From Streptomyces sp. LBL (GTDB taxonomy: Bacteria; Actinomycetota; Actinomycetes; Streptomycetales; Streptomycetaceae), in the NCBI RefSeq assembly GCF_029893585.1, contig NZ_JARXYX010000020.1:122482-186481 (forward strand): a stretch of DNA of 64,000 nucleotides, given 5' to 3'. Below the pieces are notes generated by a model, which saw only the letters and a list, made by a program, of their open reading frames with translations, was not told the origin of the DNA and searched no databases. Below, piece after piece: positions 15,705 through 24,511 of the stretch; positions within the stretch are counted from its first letter, which is position 1; each line of letters begins with the position of its first letter. Position numbers and translations under genes: made by a program.

Positions 15705-18700
15705 ATGACAACGCCGACGTACCGCCAGGTGCCCGCTCAGGTCGACCTGCCCGCGCTCGAGCACGCCGTGCTCGACTTCTGGCGCGAGCAGAAGATCTTC
15801 GCCAAGAGCCTGGAGCAGTCCGAGGGCCGCCCCGAGTGGGTGTTCTACGAGGGCCCGCCCACCGCCAACGGCATGCCGGGCGCCCACCACATCGAGGCGC
15901 GCGTCTTCAAGGACGTCTTTCCCCGCTTCCGCACCATGCGCGGCTATCACGTGGCCCGCAAGGCCGGCTGGGACTGCCACGGCCTCCCGGTCGAGATCGC
16001 CGTGGAGAAGGAACTCGGCTTCGAGGGCAAGAAGGACATCGAGACGTACGGCATCGCCGAGTTCAACGCCAAGTGCCGCGAGTCCGTGACCCGCCATACC
16101 GACGCCTTCACCGAGCTCACGAACCGCATGGGCTACTGGGTCGACCTGGACGACGCGTACCGCACGATGGATCCCGAGTACGTGGAGTCCGTCTGGTGGT
16201 CGCTGAAGGAGATCTTCAACAAGGGTCTGCTGGTCCAGGACTACCGTGTCGCCCCGTGGTGCCCGCGCGACGAGACGGGTCTGTCGGACCACGAACTGGC
16301 GCAGGGCTACGAGACGGTCATCGACCCGTCCGTGTACGTCCGTTTCCCGCTCACCTCCGGCCCGCTCGCCGGCCAGGCAGCGCTCCTGGTGTGGACGACG
16401 ACCCCCTGGACGCTGGTCTCCAACACCGCCGTCGCCGCGCATCCCGACGTCACCTACGTCGTCGCGACGAAGAGCACAGACGGCACAGACGGCGGGGAAA
16501 AACTCCTCGTCGCCGAGCCGCTCGTCGGCAAGGCCCTCGGCGAGGGCTGGGAGGTCACCGGCGAGACCTTCACCGGCGCCGAGATGGAGCGCTGGACCTA
16601 CCAACGTCCGTTCGAGCTCGTCGAGTTCCCGGAACCGGCCCACTACGTGGTCAACGCCGAGTACGTGACGACCGAGGACGGTACGGGCCTGGTCCACCAG
16701 TCCCCCGCCTTCGGCGAGGACGACCTCAAGGTCTGCCGCGCCTACGGCCTTCCCGTCGTCAACCCCGTCCGCCGGGACGGCACCTTCGAGGAGGACGTCC
16801 CCCTCGTGGGCGGCGTCTTCTTCAAGAAGGCGGACGAACAGCTCACCGAGGACCTTCAGCAGCGCGGCCTCCTCTTCAAGCACCTCCCGTACGAACACAG
16901 CTACCCGCACTGCTGGCGCTGCCACACCGCGCTCCTCTACTACGCGCAGCCGTCCTGGTACATCCGGACCACCGCCATCAAGGACCGCCTCCTCCAGGAG
17001 AACGAGAAGACCAACTGGTTCCCGGAGAACGTCAAGCACGGCCGCTTCGGCGACTGGCTGAACAACAACATCGACTGGGCGCTGTCCCGCAGCCGCTACT
17101 GGGGCACCCCGCTGCCGATCTGGCGCTGCGAGGACGACCACCTCACCGTCGTCGGCTCCCGCGCGGAGCTCACCGAGCTGACCGGCACCGACCAGTCGGC
17201 CCTGGACCCGCACCGCCCGTACATCGACGAGGTCACCTTCGCCTGCCCGCAGTGCGAGAAGACGGCCACGCGCGTGCCGGAGGTCATCGACGCCTGGTAC
17301 GACTCGGGTTCGATGCCGTTCGCGCAGTGGGGCTACCCGTACAAGAACAAGGAACTGTTCGAGTCCCGCTACCCGGCGCAGTTCATCAGCGAGGCCATCG
17401 ACCAGACCCGTGGCTGGTTCTACACGCTGATGGCGGTCGGCACCCTGGTCTTCGACAAGTCGTCGTACGAGAACGTGGTGTGTCTGGGCCACATCCTCGC
17501 CGAGGACGGCCGCAAGATGTCCAAGCATCTGGGCAACATCCTGCAGCCGATCCCGCTGATGGACCAGCACGGCGCCGACGCGGTCCGCTGGTTCATGGCA
17601 GCCGGCGGCTCCCCGTGGGCGGCCCGCCGAGTCGGCCACGGCACGATCCAGGAAGTCGTCCGCAAGACCCTCCTGACGTACTGGAACACGGTCGCCTTCC
17701 AGGCCCTGTACGCGCGCACGGCGAACTGGTCGCCCAGCGAGGCGGACCCGGCCCCGGCCGACCGCCCGCTCCTGGACCGCTGGCTGCTGTCCGAACTGCA
17801 CGCGCTCACCGACCAGGTCACCCAGTCCCTGGAGGCCTACGACACCCAGCGCGCCGGCAAGCTCCTCTCGGCGTTCGTCGACGACCTGTCCAACTGGTAC
17901 GTCCGCCGGTCCCGGCGCCGCTTCTGGCAGGGCGACAAGGCCGCGCTGCGCACGCTGCACGAGGTCGTGGAGACCGTCACCCGACTGATGGCCCCGCTGA
18001 CCCCGTTCATCACCGAACGGGTCTGGCAGGACCTGGTCGTTCCGATCGCCCCGGGCGCGCCGGAGTCGGTGCACCTGGCGTCCTGGCCGGAGGCGGACCT
18101 CACGGCGATCGACCCCGAACTGTCCCGGCAGATGGTCCTGGTCCGCCGCCTGGTGGAGCTGGGCCGGGCCACACGCGCGGAGTCGGGCGTCAAGACCCGC
18201 CAGCCGCTGAAGCGTGCGCTGATCGCAGCGACGGGCTTCCACGCCCTCGACCCGGAGCTGCACGCGCAGATCACCGAGGAGCTGAACGTCGAGGCGCTGG
18301 CGTCGTTGAGCGAGGTCGGCGGCAGCCTGGTCGACACCACGGCCAAGGCCAACTTCCGTGCCCTGGGCAAGCGGTTCGGCAAGCGCGTCCAGGACGTGGC
18401 GAAGGCGGTCGCCGACGCCGACGCGGCCGGGCTCTCCCTCGCCCTGCGCGAGGGTACGGCGTCGGTGGAGGTCGACGGCGAGACGATCCCTCTCGCCCCG
18501 GATGAGGTGATCATCACGGAGACCCCGCGCGAGGGCTGGTCGGTGGCCTCCGACTCGGGTGCGACGGTCGCCCTCGACCTGGAGATCACGGAGAAGCTGC
18601 GGCAGGCGGGCCTGGCCCGTGACGCGATCCGCCTGATGCAGGAGGCCCGCAAGAACAGCGGGCTCGACGTGGCCGACCGCATCGTGCTGCGCTGGACCTC

Positions 18701-18860
18701 CACGGACCCCGCGGTCATCGCGGCACTCAGCGAGCACGCCGAGCTCATCGCCGACGAGGTCCTCGCCACGGACTTCGCCCAGGGCGAGGCGGACGACACG
18801 TACGGCACCCCGTTCACGGACGAGGGCCTGTCCCTGACGTTCCGCCTGCGCAAGGCGTAA
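15705..18860 (+). CDS. ileS: Isoleucyl-tRNA synthetase (type 2, GXHH signature)
   Basis: A 1051-residue class I synthetase charging tRNA-Ile. The catalytic core has PPTANGMPGAHHIEA near residues 51-65; the usual HIGH (HXGH) motif is replaced by G-A-H-H at residues 59-62. The second signature, KMSKH, is intact in DGRKMSKHLGN. A CP1 editing domain lies between (TTPWTLVSNTAVAAHP). The C-terminal anticodon-binding domain and a tail typical of the eukaryote-like type 2 IleRS follow. ATG 15705 is preceded by GGAGGAAG and this start releases the ribosome site to the T-box. Longer in-frame starts fall inside the riboswitch and are rejected. Type 2 enzymes are known for low mupirocin sensitivity. Confidence 0.97.
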   Translation: MTTPTYRQVPAQVDLPALEHAVLDFWREQKIFAKSLEQSEGRPEWVFYEGPPTANGMPGAHHIEARVFKDVFPRFRTMRGYHVARKAGWDCHGLPVEIAVEKELGFEGKKDIETYGIAEFNAKCRESVTRHTDAFTELTNRMGYWVDLDDAYRTMDPEYVESVWWSLKEIFNKGLLVQDYRVAPWCPRDETGLSDHELAQGYETVIDPSVYVRFPLTSGPLAGQAALLVWTTTPWTLVSNTAVAAHPDVTYVVATKSTDGTDGGEKLLVAEPLVGKALGEGWEVTGETFTGAEMERWTYQRPFELVEFPEPAHYVVNAEYVTTEDGTGLVHQSPAFGEDDLKVCRAYGLPVVNPVRRDGTFEEDVPLVGGVFFKKADEQLTEDLQQRGLLFKHLPYEHSYPHCWRCHTALLYYAQPSWYIRTTAIKDRLLQENEKTNWFPENVKHGRFGDWLNNNIDWALSRSRYWGTPLPIWRCEDDHLTVVGSRAELTELTGTDQSALDPHRPYIDEVTFACPQCEKTATRVPEVIDAWYDSGSMPFAQWGYPYKNKELFESRYPAQFISEAIDQTRGWFYTLMAVGTLVFDKSSYENVVCLGHILAEDGRKMSKHLGNILQPIPLMDQHGADAVRWFMAAGGSPWAARRVGHGTIQEVVRKTLLTYWNTVAFQALYARTANWSPSEADPAPADRPLLDRWLLSELHALTDQVTQSLEAYDTQRAGKLLSAFVDDLSNWYVRRSRRRFWQGDKAALRTLHEVVETVTRLMAPLTPFITERVWQDLVVPIAPGAPESVHLASWPEADLTAIDPELSRQMVLVRRLVELGRATRAESGVKTRQPLKRALIAATGFHALDPELHAQITEELNVEALASLSEVGGSLVDTTAKANFRALGKRFGKRVQDVAKAVADADAAGLSLALREGTASVEVDGETIPLAPDEVIITETPREGWSVASDSGATVALDLEITEKLRQAGLARDAIRLMQEARKNSGLDVADRIVLRWTSTDPAVIAALSEHAELIADEVLATDFAQGEADDTYGTPFTDEGLSLTFRLRKA

Positions 18861-18886
18861 GGCCTAAGGCCGCCGAGGCAGACACA

Positions 18887-18928
18887 GACGAGGGCCCGGC
18901 TCCCGGACGGGGGCCGGGCCCTCGTCTG
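18887..18928 (+). terminator. ileS terminator hairpin followed by TCTGCG repeats
   Basis: AGACGAGGGCCCGGC pairs with GCCGGGCCCTCGTCT (15 bp) around a 12-nt loop, 26 nt after the ileS stop. It runs into four tandem copies of TCTGCG-type hexamer up to about 18948. Confidence 0.8.
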
Positions 18929-19047
18929 CGTCTGCGTCTGCGTCTGCCGTCACGACGGCGGGCAGGCCCAGTTGCTCGGGCAACGGAACGGTTCGTCCGG
19001 ACGAACCAGGAGGCCCGCCACGCGGGCGCGGACCTCTGCGGCCGCCA

Positions 19048-19089
19048 AAAGGGCGGGGCCCCGGATCGAAATCCGGGGCCCCGCCCTTT
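19048..19089. terminator. Perfect 19-bp hairpin between ileS and divIVA
   Basis: AAAGGGCGGGGCCCCGGAT and its exact complement flank a CGAA tetraloop. As the genes converge, this most likely terminates divIVA on the minus strand (35 nt after its stop) and backs up the ileS terminator. Confidence 0.85.
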
Positions 19090-19124
19090 GAACGCTGCCG
19101 ACGCCTGAGGCGTACTACTGGCCG

Positions 19125-20399
19125 TCAGTTGTCATCCTCGTCGATGAGGAAGCCGCGCATCGGCGAGGGAGCCTGCCCCATGGGCGAGGGACCCTGGGGC
19201 CGTACCGGCGCCATCGGCTGGGTCATCGCCGGGGACATCTGCTGCTGGCCGCCATAGGACGGGCCGGCCGGCGAAGGGCCGCCGCCCATGCCCTGGTTGC
19301 CGCCGTACGACGGGGCGCTCGCACCGGCCGGGGCCATGGACGGCGCCGGGGACGGCGGCAGGGACGCGGTCGCCGGAGCGCGCGGCGGGGCCAGCGAGTC
19401 GTCGGCCTGCGTCTCCAGCTGACGCAGCTGAGACTCCAGGTAGGACTTCAGCCGCGTGCGGTACTCGCGCTCGAAGCCGCGCAGGTCCTCGACCTTGCGC
19501 TCCAGCGTGGCGCGGGCGGACTCGAGGGAGCCCATCGCGACGCGGTGCTTCTCCTGCGCGTCCCGCTCCAGGGCGTCGGCCTTGGCACGGGCGTCACGCT
19601 CGAGACCCTCGGCACGCGAACGCGCCTCGCCGACGATCTTGTTGGCCTCGGAACGGGCCTCGGCGATCGCCTGGTCGGCGGTCTGCTGAGCCAGCGAGAG
19701 GACACGGGCGGCACTGTCGCCACCGGGGCCCTGACCGGGGCCGCCCATCTGCTGCTGCATGGGGCCACCCATCGGGCCGCCCATCTGCTGCTGCATGGGG
19801 GGCTGACCACCCATGGGGCCCTGGCCCATCGGACCCTGACCCATCGGACCCTGACCCATCGGACCCTGACCCATCGGACCCTGGCCCATCTGACCCTGGC
19901 CCATCGGGTTCTGACCCATCGGACCCTGGCCCATCTGACCCTGACCCATCGGACCGGGACCCTGCTGGCCGCCCTGGCCACCGCCGGAACCGGCGGGCAG
20001 TTGCGGAGCACCGCTCGGCAGCTGGGGTGGGCCACCCATGGGGCCGCCCATCTGCTGCTGCGGCGGGCCCGATATGCCGGCGGGCACCGGAGCGCCCGGA
20101 CCGCGCATGCCCTGCTGCGGCATACCCTGCGGCGGCATGCCCTGCTGTTGCTGCTGTTGCTGCTGTTGCTGCTGATCCTGGGGCGGTTCCGGAGGCTTGC
20201 GCATGTTCTGCTGGTTCTGGGCAGCAGCACGCGTGGCCGCGGCCAGCTTGGCGCGCAGGTCCTCGTTCTCGCGGAGCAGTCGGGTCAGTTCGGCTTCAAC
20301 CTCATCGAGGAAGGCATCGACCTCGTCCTCGTCATAGCCTTCTCGGAGGCGGACGGTCGTGAACTGCTTGTTCCGCACGTCCTCGGGGGTCAACGGCAT
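19125..20399 (-). CDS. divIVA: DivIVA polar growth determinant
   Basis: A 424-residue coiled-coil protein that marks hyphal tips and branch sites and directs polar wall growth in Streptomyces. Residues 1-60 form the conserved membrane-curvature domain (MPLTPEDVRNKQF, then EDEVDAFLDEVEAEL). Residues 61-225 are a low-complexity linker with an 11-Gln run at 76-86 and about ten MGQGP-type pentapeptides, encoded by a 15-bp DNA repeat near 19810-19960. Residues ~229-335 are a second long coiled coil, and the C-terminus is RGFLIDEDDN. ATG 20397-20399 has GAGGTGAAG-type sequence upstream. It is the last gene of the ftsZ-sepF-yggT-divIVA run. The repeat number in the linker is likely to vary between strains. 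Confidence 0.96.
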   Translation of the reverse strand: MPLTPEDVRNKQFTTVRLREGYDEDEVDAFLDEVEAELTRLLRENEDLRAKLAAATRAAAQNQQNMRKPPEPPQDQQQQQQQQQQQGMPPQGMPQQGMRGPGAPVPAGISGPPQQQMGGPMGGPPQLPSGAPQLPAGSGGGQGGQQGPGPMGQGQMGQGPMGQNPMGQGQMGQGPMGQGPMGQGPMGQGPMGQGPMGGQPPMQQQMGGPMGGPMQQQMGGPGQGPGGDSAARVLSLAQQTADQAIAEARSEANKIVGEARSRAEGLERDARAKADALERDAQEKHRVAMGSLESARATLERKVEDLRGFEREYRTRLKSYLESQLRQLETQADDSLAPPRAPATASLPPSPAPSMAPAGASAPSYGGNQGMGGGPSPAGPSYGGQQQMSPAMTQPMAPVRPQGPSPMGQAPSPMRGFLIDEDDN

Positions 20400-20445
20400 C
20401 TCTTCACCTCAACGTAGTCGTCGGCATTCGGCAAGACCGTATCGT

Positions 20446-20730
20446 TCACAGCCGGCTCACGACGGAGATCAGGATGTAGACGATGATCATCAGTACGAAG
20501 AAGGACAGGTCGAGCGCCACGCCCCCGAGACGCAACGGCGGGATGACCCGCCGTAGAAGCTTGAGCGGTGGATCAGTGACAGTGTAGGTGGCCTCCAGAA
20601 CGACCACCATCGCCTTGCCGGGTTGCCACGAGCGGGCGAACTGGAAGACGTAGTCCATGACCAACCGGAAGATGAGCACGATGAGGAAGCACATCAGCGC
20701 GATGTAGATGACATCCAGGACCACGCTCAT
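20446..20730 (-). CDS. yggT: YggT family membrane protein (YlmG)
   Basis: A 94-residue inner-membrane protein with two hydrophobic hairpin segments (about residues 5-27 and 72-92) separated by the conserved PLKLLRRVIPPLRLGG loop that defines the YggT/YlmG family. In Gram-positives it lies between sepF and divIVA, as here, and is linked to division or membrane organisation, though no reaction is known. The upstream gap to sepF is 71 bp and the downstream gap to divIVA 46 bp, so co-transcription is likely. Confidence 0.93.
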   Translation of the reverse strand: MSVVLDVIYIALMCFLIVLIFRLVMDYVFQFARSWQPGKAMVVVLEATYTVTDPPLKLLRRVIPPLRLGGVALDLSFFVLMIIVYILISVVSRL

Positions 20731-20801
20731 TACTGGTGCTTCCCTCTCCTCTGTTCCGTGCTGCCGGGTACTACTTGTACTGCTGATACCGGTCGTGCGT
20801 C

Positions 20802-21452
20802 TCAGCTCTGGTTGAAGAACCCGCCCTCTGCGATGCGGGCCTTGTCCTCCGCCGTGACATCGACGTTAGCAGGCGACAACAGGAACACCTTCTGCGTCAC
20901 CCGTTCGATGCTGCCGTGAAGGCCAAACACCAGACCGGCCGCAAAGTCGACAAGTCGCTTGGCGTCCGTGTCGTCCATCTCCGTCAGATTCATGATCACC
21001 GGGGTGCCCTCACGGAAGTGTTCCCCGATGGTACGGGCCTCGTTGTAAGTACGGGGGTGAAGGGTGGTGATCCGATACGGCTCTCGTTCCGACACGACCT
21101 TGGGCATGATCACCGGTGCGTTCTTCTCCAGGCTTGCGCGTTCTTGTGTGATAGATGCCACGGGCGCGATGCGCGCCGGACGTCCGGAATCCGCGGCGAG
21201 CGAAGCGGATCGGGGTACCGGGTCACGCGGCGGCGAGGGTTGCACCACTCGTACGGGTTCATCCCTTTCAGGCTGAAGCGCCTGATGGGATTGATGTGAC
21301 TGGTGCGACGGCTCATGCCGTCGACGGTCCCGCTCGGGTTCCGGGTCCAGTTCAGGTTCGAAGTCGTCATCGGGGTCAAAACCGCGGCCATCGTACCCGT
21401 CGTCCTCCACGAGGCCGAGGTAGACCGCCATCTTGCGCATCGCGCCGGCCAT
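20802..21452 (-). CDS. sepF: SepF, FtsZ membrane anchor
   Basis: A 216-residue cell-division protein that binds FtsZ and tethers the Z-ring to the membrane. MAGAMRKMAVYLGLVED at the N-terminus is the membrane-targeting amphipathic helix. An acidic/Pro/His-rich linker (~20-115) follows, and then the conserved SepF core with RTYNEARTIGEHFREG and the dimer motif GLVFGLHGSIERV. The start ATG 21450-21452 has GGAGG about 9 nt upstream; a longer frame to 21512 is rejected. In actinobacteria, which lack FtsA and ZipA, SepF is the main anchor. It belongs to the ftsZ downstream gene run. Confidence 0.95.
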   Translation of the reverse strand: MAGAMRKMAVYLGLVEDDGYDGRGFDPDDDFEPELDPEPERDRRRHEPSHQSHQSHQALQPERDEPVRVVQPSPPRDPVPRSASLAADSGRPARIAPVASITQERASLEKNAPVIMPKVVSEREPYRITTLHPRTYNEARTIGEHFREGTPVIMNLTEMDDTDAKRLVDFAAGLVFGLHGSIERVTQKVFLLSPANVDVTAEDKARIAEGGFFNQS

Positions 21453-21581
21453 GCTCTGAGTCCTCCGCTCTGTGATGGATCGACTGACGACTGTCAAGTG
21501 CCCGCGATCCAAGAGGTCGTTATGCCCGCTATCCAGCGGTAATGACCATATTTTCTGCTGTGGTCCGACTTCCTGGCGACG

Positions 21582-22301
21582 TTACCCGAGCCTGGGGCGG
21601 ACTCCGAGTACCGCGGTGCCGACGCGTACATGTGTCGCTCCGGCCGCCACGGCCTGTTCGAGGTCCGCACTCATCCCTGCCGAGACCATGTTCGCAGCCG
21701 GATGGGATCGGCGCAGGTCGGTCGACAAATCCATCAACCGCTCGAACGCCGCCTGTTGGCGACCCGCGTACTCCCCGGTGAGCGGAGCGACGGTCATCAG
21801 CCCGTCGAGCCGCAGGCCCGGGGCGCCGGCGACGAGGTCGGCCAACTTTCCGATTCCACCTGGCGCTACACCCCCTCGCTCTCCTCGCTCGTTCTCCCCC
21901 GCGTCGAGGGCGACCTGGATCAGGCAGCCCACTTCGCGCTCGGCCCGCACGGCCTCCTTGGACAAGGCCGTCACAAGCTTGGAACGATCGACGGACTGCA
22001 CAAGATCCGCGTAACCGACCACGGATCGAACTTTGTTGGTCTGCAATTGACCGACGAAGTGCCAAGTAAGGGGCAAGTCCACACATTCGGCGGCCTTGGG
22101 TGACGCGTCCTGGTCGCGGTTCTCGGCGACGTGCCGCACGCCGAGATCCGAGAGTGCCCGCACGTCGGCGGCGGGATAGGTCTTCGTGACCACGATCAGG
22201 GTCACTTCCTCGCGCCCCCGGCCCGCAGCCACGCACGCGGCGGTGATGCGCTCCTCGACCTTCGCCAGATTTCCGGCGAGTTCGTCCTTACGGTCCGTCA
22301 T
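21582..22301 (-). CDS. yggS: YggS family PLP-binding protein
   Basis: A 239-residue pyridoxal-phosphate homeostasis protein with the alanine-racemase-type TIM barrel. The PLP lysine lies in LIVVTKTYPA (about residue 40). HFVGQLQTNKVR and the C-terminal SAGMSADLEQAVAAGATHVRVGTA are family signatures; the latter binds the cofactor phosphate. It binds PLP without known catalysis and buffers vitamin B6. A six-base gap separates it from pgeF, and it lies between ftsZ-pgeF and sepF as in most actinobacteria. ATG 22301 is used. Confidence 0.94.
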   Translation of the reverse strand: MTDRKDELAGNLAKVEERITAACVAAGRGREEVTLIVVTKTYPAADVRALSDLGVRHVAENRDQDASPKAAECVDLPLTWHFVGQLQTNKVRSVVGYADLVQSVDRSKLVTALSKEAVRAEREVGCLIQVALDAGENERGERGGVAPGGIGKLADLVAGAPGLRLDGLMTVAPLTGEYAGRQQAAFERLMDLSTDLRRSHPAANMVSAGMSADLEQAVAAGATHVRVGTAVLGVRPRLG

Positions 22302-22307
22302 ACCCGA

Positions 22308-23036
22308 TCAGTCCAGCCAGACATAGCCCGCGAGCCGGCCCGTGGTCCGGTCGCGACGGTACGAGAAGTGGTCCGCCGACTCCCGCGTACACACCGGCGA
22401 CTGCTCCCGGTCGCGCACCCCGAGGCGCTTGAGCTGAGCGTGCACTCCGGCGCTCACATCGACCGCGGGTGTGCCCCAACTCGTCTCGGCGTGCGCCGCC
22501 GGTTCGGTCTCGGCGACCTCGGCGCGCAGCTGGGCCGGCACTTCATAACATCGGCCGCAGACGGCGGGTCCGGTGCGGGCGACGATCCGGGACGGCTCGG
22601 CGCCCAGCGACTCCATCGCGTCGACGGCGGCGGGCACGATCCCCTTGACCAGGCCGGGCCGTCCCGCGTGAGCCGCGGCGACCACACCGGCGACCGGGTC
22701 GGCCAGCAGGACCGGTACACAGTCCGCGGTCAGGACGGCCAGTGCGAGTCCACGCGTCGCGGTCACCAGACCGTCGGTCTCCGGCGTGAGCCGCGTGGCC
22801 CACGGACCGTCGACCTCGGCGACAGCGTTGCCATGCACCTGGTTCATCCAGACCACCCGGCCCGGATCGAGTCCCAGCGACTTCGCGGCCAACTCCCGGT
22901 TGGTCCGTACGGCCTCGGGGTCGTCGCCGACCGCTCCGCCGAGATTGAGCTCCTCATACGGAGCGGCGCTCACCCCGCCCCACCTGTCGGTGAAGGCGAA
23001 GTGCGCGCCGCTCTCGGTGTCGCGCCGTCCTATCAC
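22308..23036 (-). CDS. pgeF: Peptidoglycan editing factor PgeF / YfiH family (DUF152)
   Basis: A 242-residue multicopper-oxidoreductase-like protein of the YfiH/LACC1 family. In E. coli, PgeF removes wrongly incorporated L-Ser from the peptidoglycan precursor UDP-MurNAc-L-Ser; other members show purine nucleoside phosphorylase or deaminase activity. Metal and catalytic motifs are MNQVHGNAV, LTADCVPVLL and AAAHAGRPGL. Its ATG overlaps the ftsZ stop as ATGA (23033-23036), so it is translationally coupled to ftsZ, which fits a wall-synthesis quality-control role. The specific reaction in Streptomyces is not established. Confidence 0.93.
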   Translation of the reverse strand: MIGRRDTESGAHFAFTDRWGGVSAAPYEELNLGGAVGDDPEAVRTNRELAAKSLGLDPGRVVWMNQVHGNAVAEVDGPWATRLTPETDGLVTATRGLALAVLTADCVPVLLADPVAGVVAAAHAGRPGLVKGIVPAAVDAMESLGAEPSRIVARTGPAVCGRCYEVPAQLRAEVAETEPAAHAETSWGTPAVDVSAGVHAQLKRLGVRDREQSPVCTRESADHFSYRRDRTTGRLAGYVWLD

Positions 23037-24229
23037 TTCAGGAAGTCCGGCACGTCCAGTTCCTCGGCCGCGCTGTCCGTGTAGGACCGCGACGGCGGAA
23101 CAGGCGGGGAGACCGGAATGTCAGCCACCGGCTCCGGGGCGAGCTCCGGCTCCTCCCTCGGTGTGACGCTGCCGAGGGAGCCGAAGGACGGACGGCTCTC
23201 CGGCTGCCGTACCGGAGTGGGCTCCTCACGTCGGGCCGAGGTCGAGGACGACCCGATGACGGTCTCCCGCCGGGTCGGCGGCTGACCCCCGTCGAAGCCG
23301 GCCGCGATCACGGTGACCCGCACCTCGTCACCGAGGGCGTCGTCGATGACCGCGCCGAAGATGATGTTGGCCTCGGGGTGGGCGGCCTCGCTGACCAGCT
23401 GGGCGGCCTCGTTGATCTCGAACAGGCCGAGGTCCGAGCCGCCGGAGATGGAGAGCAGCACGCCCCGGGCACCGTCGATGGAGGCCTCGAGCAGCGGCGA
23501 GGAGATCGCCATCTCGGCCGCGGCCACCGCACGGTCGTCGCCGCGGGCCGAGCCGATGCCCATGAGAGCCGAACCGGCCTCGGACATGACGGACTTGACG
23601 TCGGCGAAGTCGAGGTTGATCAGGCCGGGGGTGGTGATGAGGTCGGTGATGCCCTGAACACCGGAGAGCAGGACCTGGTCCGCCGACTTGAAGGCGTCGA
23701 GGACGGAGACCTGGCGGTCCGAGATGGACAGCAGTCGGTCGTTCGGGATGACGATGAGGGTGTCGACCTCTTCGCGGAGTTCCGCGATGCCGTCCTCCGC
23801 CTGGTTGGCGCGGCGCCGTCCCTCGAAGGTGAACGGGCGCGTGACCACGCCGATGGTGAGGGCGCCCAGCGTACGGGCGATGTTGGCCACCACGGGCGCG
23901 CCGCCGGTGCCGGTGCCACCGCCTTCGCCGGCTGTCACGAAGACCATGTCGGCCCCCTTGAGGACCTCCTCGATCTCCTCGCGGTGGTCCTCGGCGGCCT
24001 TGCGGCCGACGGCCGGGTTGGCTCCGGCGCCGAGTCCACGGGTGAGTTCACGGCCGACGTCGAGCTTGACGTCGGCGTCGCTCATCAACAGGGCCTGCGC
24101 GTCGGTGTTGATGGCGATGAACTCGACACCCTTGAGGCCGACTTCGATCATCCGGTTGATGGCATTGACACCACCGCCGCCGACACCGATGACCTTGATG
24201 ACTGCGAGGTAGTTCTGCGGTGCTGCCAC
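23033..24229 (-). CDS. ftsZ: Cell division protein FtsZ
   Basis: A 398-residue tubulin-like GTPase that polymerises into the ladders of Z-rings that septate aerial hyphae into spores. The tubulin signature GGGTGTG lies at residues 103-109. The T7-loop region is NLDFADVKSVM. A variable Pro/Glu-rich linker of ~70 residues follows, and the conserved C-terminal peptide ends DVPDFLK, the site that binds SepF. ATG 24229 is used. A 282-bp regulatory gap separates it from ftsQ; in S. coelicolor this gap carries several ftsZ promoters, including a developmental one. It is coupled to pgeF. Confidence 0.98.
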   Translation of the reverse strand: MAAPQNYLAVIKVIGVGGGGVNAINRMIEVGLKGVEFIAINTDAQALLMSDADVKLDVGRELTRGLGAGANPAVGRKAAEDHREEIEEVLKGADMVFVTAGEGGGTGTGGAPVVANIARTLGALTIGVVTRPFTFEGRRRANQAEDGIAELREEVDTLIVIPNDRLLSISDRQVSVLDAFKSADQVLLSGVQGITDLITTPGLINLDFADVKSVMSEAGSALMGIGSARGDDRAVAAAEMAISSPLLEASIDGARGVLLSISGGSDLGLFEINEAAQLVSEAAHPEANIIFGAVIDDALGDEVRVTVIAAGFDGGQPPTRRETVIGSSSTSARREEPTPVRQPESRPSFGSLGSVTPREEPELAPEPVADIPVSPPVPPSRSYTDSAAEELDVPDFLK

Positions 24230-24511
24230 GTCGAAGGCCTCTCGCCTCGAATTACGTTGCCGTCGCCTCGCGGGTGTGAACCCGCGGTCCGACGACAGAT
24301 GCCGATGGGACGGTCCGTAGCGCCGACCCGAACCCTAACGTTGAAGTTTAGGGTTACCAGTGTGTCTGTTCCCTGGAGTCTTCTGAACAGGACACTAAGT
24401 CGACAAGTGGCGCACGTTCAACGAACACGCCGAACCTCCCGTTTTTCTTTTCACCCTATGTGATCAGCCATAGCAGTGCCCAACCCGGGTGCCGACCTGC
24501 GCGGAGGTGCG
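24230..24511 (-). promoter_or_regulatory. ftsQ-ftsZ intergenic regulatory region
   Basis: This 282-bp region is unusually AT-rich for this genome around 24300-24475. It contains an 8-bp inverted repeat AACCCTAA...TTAGGGTT (24331-24355) and two GACAC pentamers in opposite orientation (24362-24366 and 24391-24395), the core recognised by the sporulation regulator WhiA. Multiple ftsZ promoters are known here in S. coelicolor. Individual -35/-10 boxes could not be assigned with confidence. Confidence 0.65.

Noticed and set aside
15096..18737. Extension of the DksA-like frame through ileS on the minus strand
   Set aside because: Only the part up to 15095 has a ribosome site and family similarity; the rest is the antisense shadow of ileS.
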